From contig NZ_ATDP01000107.1 of NCBI RefSeq assembly GCF_000445105.1, forward strand, positions 1 through 64,000: a stretch of 64,000 nucleotides of DNA, written 5' to 3'. The stretch is from Sphingobium lactosutens DS20 (GTDB lineage Bacteria; Pseudomonadota; Alphaproteobacteria; Sphingomonadales; Sphingomonadaceae). Under the pieces are notes generated by a model that had not been told where the DNA came from, searched no databases, and was given only the letters and a program-made list of their open reading frames with translations. Both the position numbers and the translations under genes were made by a program. Below, one piece after another: positions 62,874 through 64,000 of the stretch; the first letter of the stretch is position 1, and each line of letters opens with the position of its first letter.

Positions 62874-64000
62874 ACATCATCCCTCAGCACATAGAGATGA
62901 ACACCGCCATAGATGGCCGAACGATCACGCGCTGTGTAATCGCGCGAGGCGTCGGCGCGATACTGCCAGCGCCCTAGGATGTCGTCGCTGACACGGCCCG
63001 GCAGGATGCTCGGCTCACCCGCGGTGCGGAACAGAACCCGAGCGCCCGGCTTCGCCGTTCGCGTAATCTGCGCCCAGAGCGCATTCAATTGCGCATCGTT
63101 CATCCAGTCCTGCGCATCGAGCAGGATATAGCGGTCGCAGGACGCAGCCGGCTGGCTTGCAAGGAAGTCGGTGAAATTGACATGCCGCACGTCCACGCGC
63201 CCGACCCGCGCCCGCACCGCCTCATGGTTTCCCGCCTGAAGATAGGGCGGCAATGGCCCCTCACCCCCTGCATAGCCGCGCCCGAAAGCCTGCACCGCAA
63301 AATAATTGTCTTTCAGATCAAAGTCGCAGGCCAGTTTCTTCAGCCGCGCTTTCAACACGGCATCCATGCGCGCGTCACCGGCCAGCGCCTCGAACTGCGC
63401 GGGCGGGATGCCGAGGCCGAACAGCGATGCCGGCTGGCTGGTCAGCCAACGCACAAAGCCCCTGTCGAAGATCGGCGCCAATTCGCGCTCGAAAATCTCC
63501 AGCTGTTCCTCACGCGACCGCGCATTCAGCATCCGCCTGGGGTTGACGCCATGCAAGCGCGCCAGCAGGTGCGCCGCGCCGATGAAGCGGCCCAGCAGGC
63601 CATGTTTGTATATCCCACGCGCGAACCCGCCGATGCGCCGCCGCCCGATCAGGTCGCGTCCCTCCCAATAGCGCCGGGTCGCCTCGTCCAGATGCGGCGC
63701 TACAAGGTCGCGATAGGCCGCAATATTGGCGCGATCGTCGGCCTGCGCGAAAAAGCGGTGGAAAGTCGCATGATCAGGCAGGGTCCGCGCCGCCACCAGT
63801 TTCAGCCGGTTGAGCGCGATATGCGCGGTGTTCAAATCCACCGCCGTGATCTTTGCCGGGTCTGCGGTCAGATAGGATAGCACGTTGCAGCCGCCCGACG
63901 CGATCGTCACCACATGGCTGTCGGGCTGGATCGCCAGCGCCTCCATGTCGACCGCCGGGTCTTCCCATATCTGGGCATAGACCAGTCCGCGAAAGGCAAA
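62870..64000 (-). CDS. btaA: S-adenosylmethionine:diacylglycerol 3-amino-3-carboxypropyl transferase BtaA (5' end outside window)
   Basis: About 376 codons are visible and the frame is open to the last base. The conserved start region VYAQIWEDPAVDMEAL lies just inside the window, followed by a SAM motif (VVTIASGGCNVLSYL, VDLNTAHIALNRLKL) and the family segment RYWEGRDLIGRRR. BtaA moves the aminocarboxypropyl group of SAM to diacylglycerol to make DGHS. About 30-40 N-terminal residues are probably missing. Confidence 0.9.
   Translation of the reverse strand, partial: FAFRGLVYAQIWEDPAVDMEALAIQPDSHVVTIASGGCNVLSYLTADPAKITAVDLNTAHIALNRLKLVAARTLPDHATFHRFFAQADDRANIAAYRDLVAPHLDEATRRYWEGRDLIGRRRIGGFARGIYKHGLLGRFIGAAHLLARLHGVNPRRMLNARSREEQLEIFERELAPIFDRGFVRWLTSQPASLFGLGIPPAQFEALAGDARMDAVLKARLKKLACDFDLKDNYFAVQAFGRGYAGGEGPLPPYLQAGNHEAVRARVGRVDVRHVNFTDFLASQPAASCDRYILLDAQDWMNDAQLNALWAQITRTAKPGARVLFRTAGEPSILPGRVSDDILGRWQYRADASRDYTARDRSAIYGGVHLYVLRDDV

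Overview
The window is high-GC alphaproteobacterial chromosome, most likely a sphingomonad (Sphingobium/Sphingomonas type). The evidence is a GcrA-type cell-cycle regulator, ALA synthase (hemA), the lepB-rnc-era and topA-dprA-plsY gene orders, betaine-lipid genes btaA/btaB, and sphingomonad-style intergenic palindromic repeats. Host genes occupy 1-17,336 and 57,284-64,000. Between them lies a lower-GC prophage of about 39.9 kb.

Left host block: end of gcrA, an outer-membrane beta-barrel, parE, a class A beta-lactamase-like hydrolase, a divergent LysR/short-chain dehydrogenase pair, a 2-oxoglutarate dioxygenase, gor, pgi, lepB-rnc-era, a lipoprotein and topA. Right host block: the 5' part of dprA, plsY, a DUF4126-like membrane protein, murI, hemA, a secreted protein and btaB/btaA (cut by the window end).

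Prophage (17,336-57,283): it splits dprA (natural transformation) within the codons for the GCN-LL-IRDGA stretch. A large serine integrase sits beside attL. The reconstructed attP is symmetric: 11-bp inverted arms, 9-bp spacers and a central AT. The left arm (17.4-28.6 kb) holds small phage genes and terminator-bounded cargo: a DUF2958 protein, a PD-(D/E)XK nuclease-like protein, a lone tyrosine-recombinase catalytic domain, and a TIR-domain protein of the CAP12/Pycsar effector type. The packaging and tail module (29.2-47.9 kb) is badly damaged. The large terminase is cut after about 133 codons by an IS3-family element, and the other side of that element is the middle of a tape-measure gene. 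The flanks of this copy do not match, so the portal-capsid-connector genes were probably lost by recombination between two IS copies. A second identical IS3 copy, with a clean GGAC target duplication, interrupts a collagen-like tail fibre. An IS5-family element interrupts a small HicA-like gene. The right arm (49-57 kb) carries a phage DpdA-like DNA transglycosylase (TGT superfamily). It is divergent from a two-gene operon of an unknown 519-aa protein and a HhH-GPD/Fe-S DNA-glycosylase-like protein. This trio is the best candidate here for an undescribed DNA-modification system. An M15 endolysin and several unknown small genes follow up to attR.

Recurrent regulatory sequence in the prophage includes a 12-bp dyad TCACAAGTGTGA, a 17-bp element placed identically upstream of terS and dpdA, and a TAAATAT-plus-hairpin module in front of three tail genes. 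The prophage cannot make particles, but its integrase and att sites look intact, so excision that would restore dprA remains conceivable.
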